Source: Pseudazoarcus pumilus
Lineage (GTDB): Bacteria > Pseudomonadota > Gammaproteobacteria > Burkholderiales > Rhodocyclaceae
DNA length: 64,000 bases
Assembly (NCBI RefSeq): GCF_002872475.1
Contig: NZ_CP025682.1
Span: forward strand, 682,001-746,000
Reading direction: 5' to 3'
Below are positions 63,680 to 64,000 of the stretch, piece after piece. The first letter of the stretch is position 1. Each line of letters starts with the position of its first letter. Under the pieces are notes generated by a model. That model made no database searches. It had not been told where the DNA came from and saw only the letters and a list, made by a program, of their open reading frames with translations. Position numbers and translations under genes: made by a program.

Positions 63680-64000
63680 CTAGAGCAGCAACAGCACGTG
63701 CCCGTCCTCGACGCGCGCGTCGAAGCGGGCCGTGCAGCCCTCGTCGGGTTCGGCCGCGTGGCCGTCCTCGAGGCCGATGCGCCAGTTGTGCAGCGGGCAG
63801 GTGACGCTGCGCCCGTGCACGATGCCCGCCGACAGCGGACCGCCCTTGTGCGGGCAGCGGTCCGACAGCGCGAAGACCTCGTCGTCGCCGTTGCGGAAGA
63901 CGGCGATCGCGCCGTGGGTGGGGTGTTCCAGCGTGCGCGCGCCGAGCACCGGGATGTCGTCGAGCGCGCACACGCGGCGCCAGGTGGTCGCGGATTGAGG
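63680..64000 (-). CDS. nirD: Nitrite reductase (NADH) small subunit NirD, 5' end outside window
   Basis: 106 residues visible. Rieske-like fold with RCPHKGGPLS...VTCPLHNWRIGLEDG (Cys-x-His and Cys-x2-His), typical of assimilatory NirD. The frame stays open to the window edge (WRRVCALDDIPVLGAR), so the true start lies to the right; the GTG at 63973 is too far in. nirB is expected next. Feeds reduced siroheme nitrite reductase, which needs CobA product. Confidence 0.93.
   Translation of the reverse strand, partial: PQSATTWRRVCALDDIPVLGARTLEHPTHGAIAVFRNGDDEVFALSDRCPHKGGPLSAGIVHGRSVTCPLHNWRIGLEDGHAAEPDEGCTARFDARVEDGHVLLLL

Overview
The window is high-GC chromosomal DNA from a betaproteobacterium, most likely a member of the Rhodocyclales (Azoarcus/Thauera/Aromatoleum type). 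This rests on the rpsF-priB-rpsR-rplI cluster, the hfq-hflX-hflK-hflC-hisZ-purA series, the tgt-yajC-secD-secF series, an rRNA operon with betaproteobacterial 16S features, and genes for nitrate use. Genus and species are inference; no database search was possible. I found no insertion sequence, prophage, CRISPR array or integrase.

Layout. 1-9.0 kb: start of glnS (minus, cut by the window edge), a small unknown ORF, an MscS-type channel, fluoride exporter crcB, a BaiN/HI0933 flavoprotein with a hypoxanthine-DNA glycosylase, a Yip1-type membrane protein and helicase hrpA. 9.1-12.1 kb: rpsF-priB-rpsR-rplI, a terminator, then dnaB. 12.1-17.9 kb: a complete rRNA operon (P1 promoter, boxA, 16S, tRNA-Ile, tRNA-Ala, 23S, 5S, terminator); the 23S gene carries an extra branched insert in helix 9. 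17.9-27.5 kb: apaG, purB, a DUF2322-like gene, the queA-tgt-yajC-secD-secF block on the minus strand, tRNA-Leu(CAA), a drug/metabolite-family permease and a Bax-inhibitor-1-family protein. 27.6-33.6 kb: accA, tilS, a DctS/DctR-like two-component system and a divergent TRAP solute-binding protein without its permease genes. 33.7-49.3 kb: the co-directional series ndk, rlmN, pilW, rodZ, ispG, hisS, yfgM-like, bamB, der, hfq, hflX, hflK, hflC, DUF2065, hisZ, purA. 49.4-52.7 kb: tRNA-Leu(CAG) on the minus strand, then rnr and rlmB.

52.7-64 kb is the most information-rich part: a nitrate-assimilation locus with layered control. The regulator gene (NIT domain plus ANTAR, NasR type) follows a near-consensus sigma-54 promoter. 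Downstream come two perfect inverted repeats of the form GCAC-N7-GTGC, 31 bp apart (NtrC-type enhancers), a second sigma-54 promoter, a 63-residue membrane peptide ORF, a third sigma-54 promoter, and a leader RNA. The leader has two hairpins with A-x-x-G-x-x hexaloops, the second mutually exclusive with a terminator, which is the target structure expected for the ANTAR regulator encoded just upstream. cobA (siroheme) and nasA (nitrate reductase) follow. The converging minus-strand arm holds nirD, a NarK-type transporter, a PP2C/Ser-Thr kinase fusion, a Tat-signal aldo/keto reductase, and a cytochrome P450. The P450 lacks the usual I-helix acid-alcohol pair and sits behind an FNR-type box at about -42.

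Promoter, operator and RNA-structure calls come from reading motifs by eye and are predictions. Gene functions follow from recognised family motifs.
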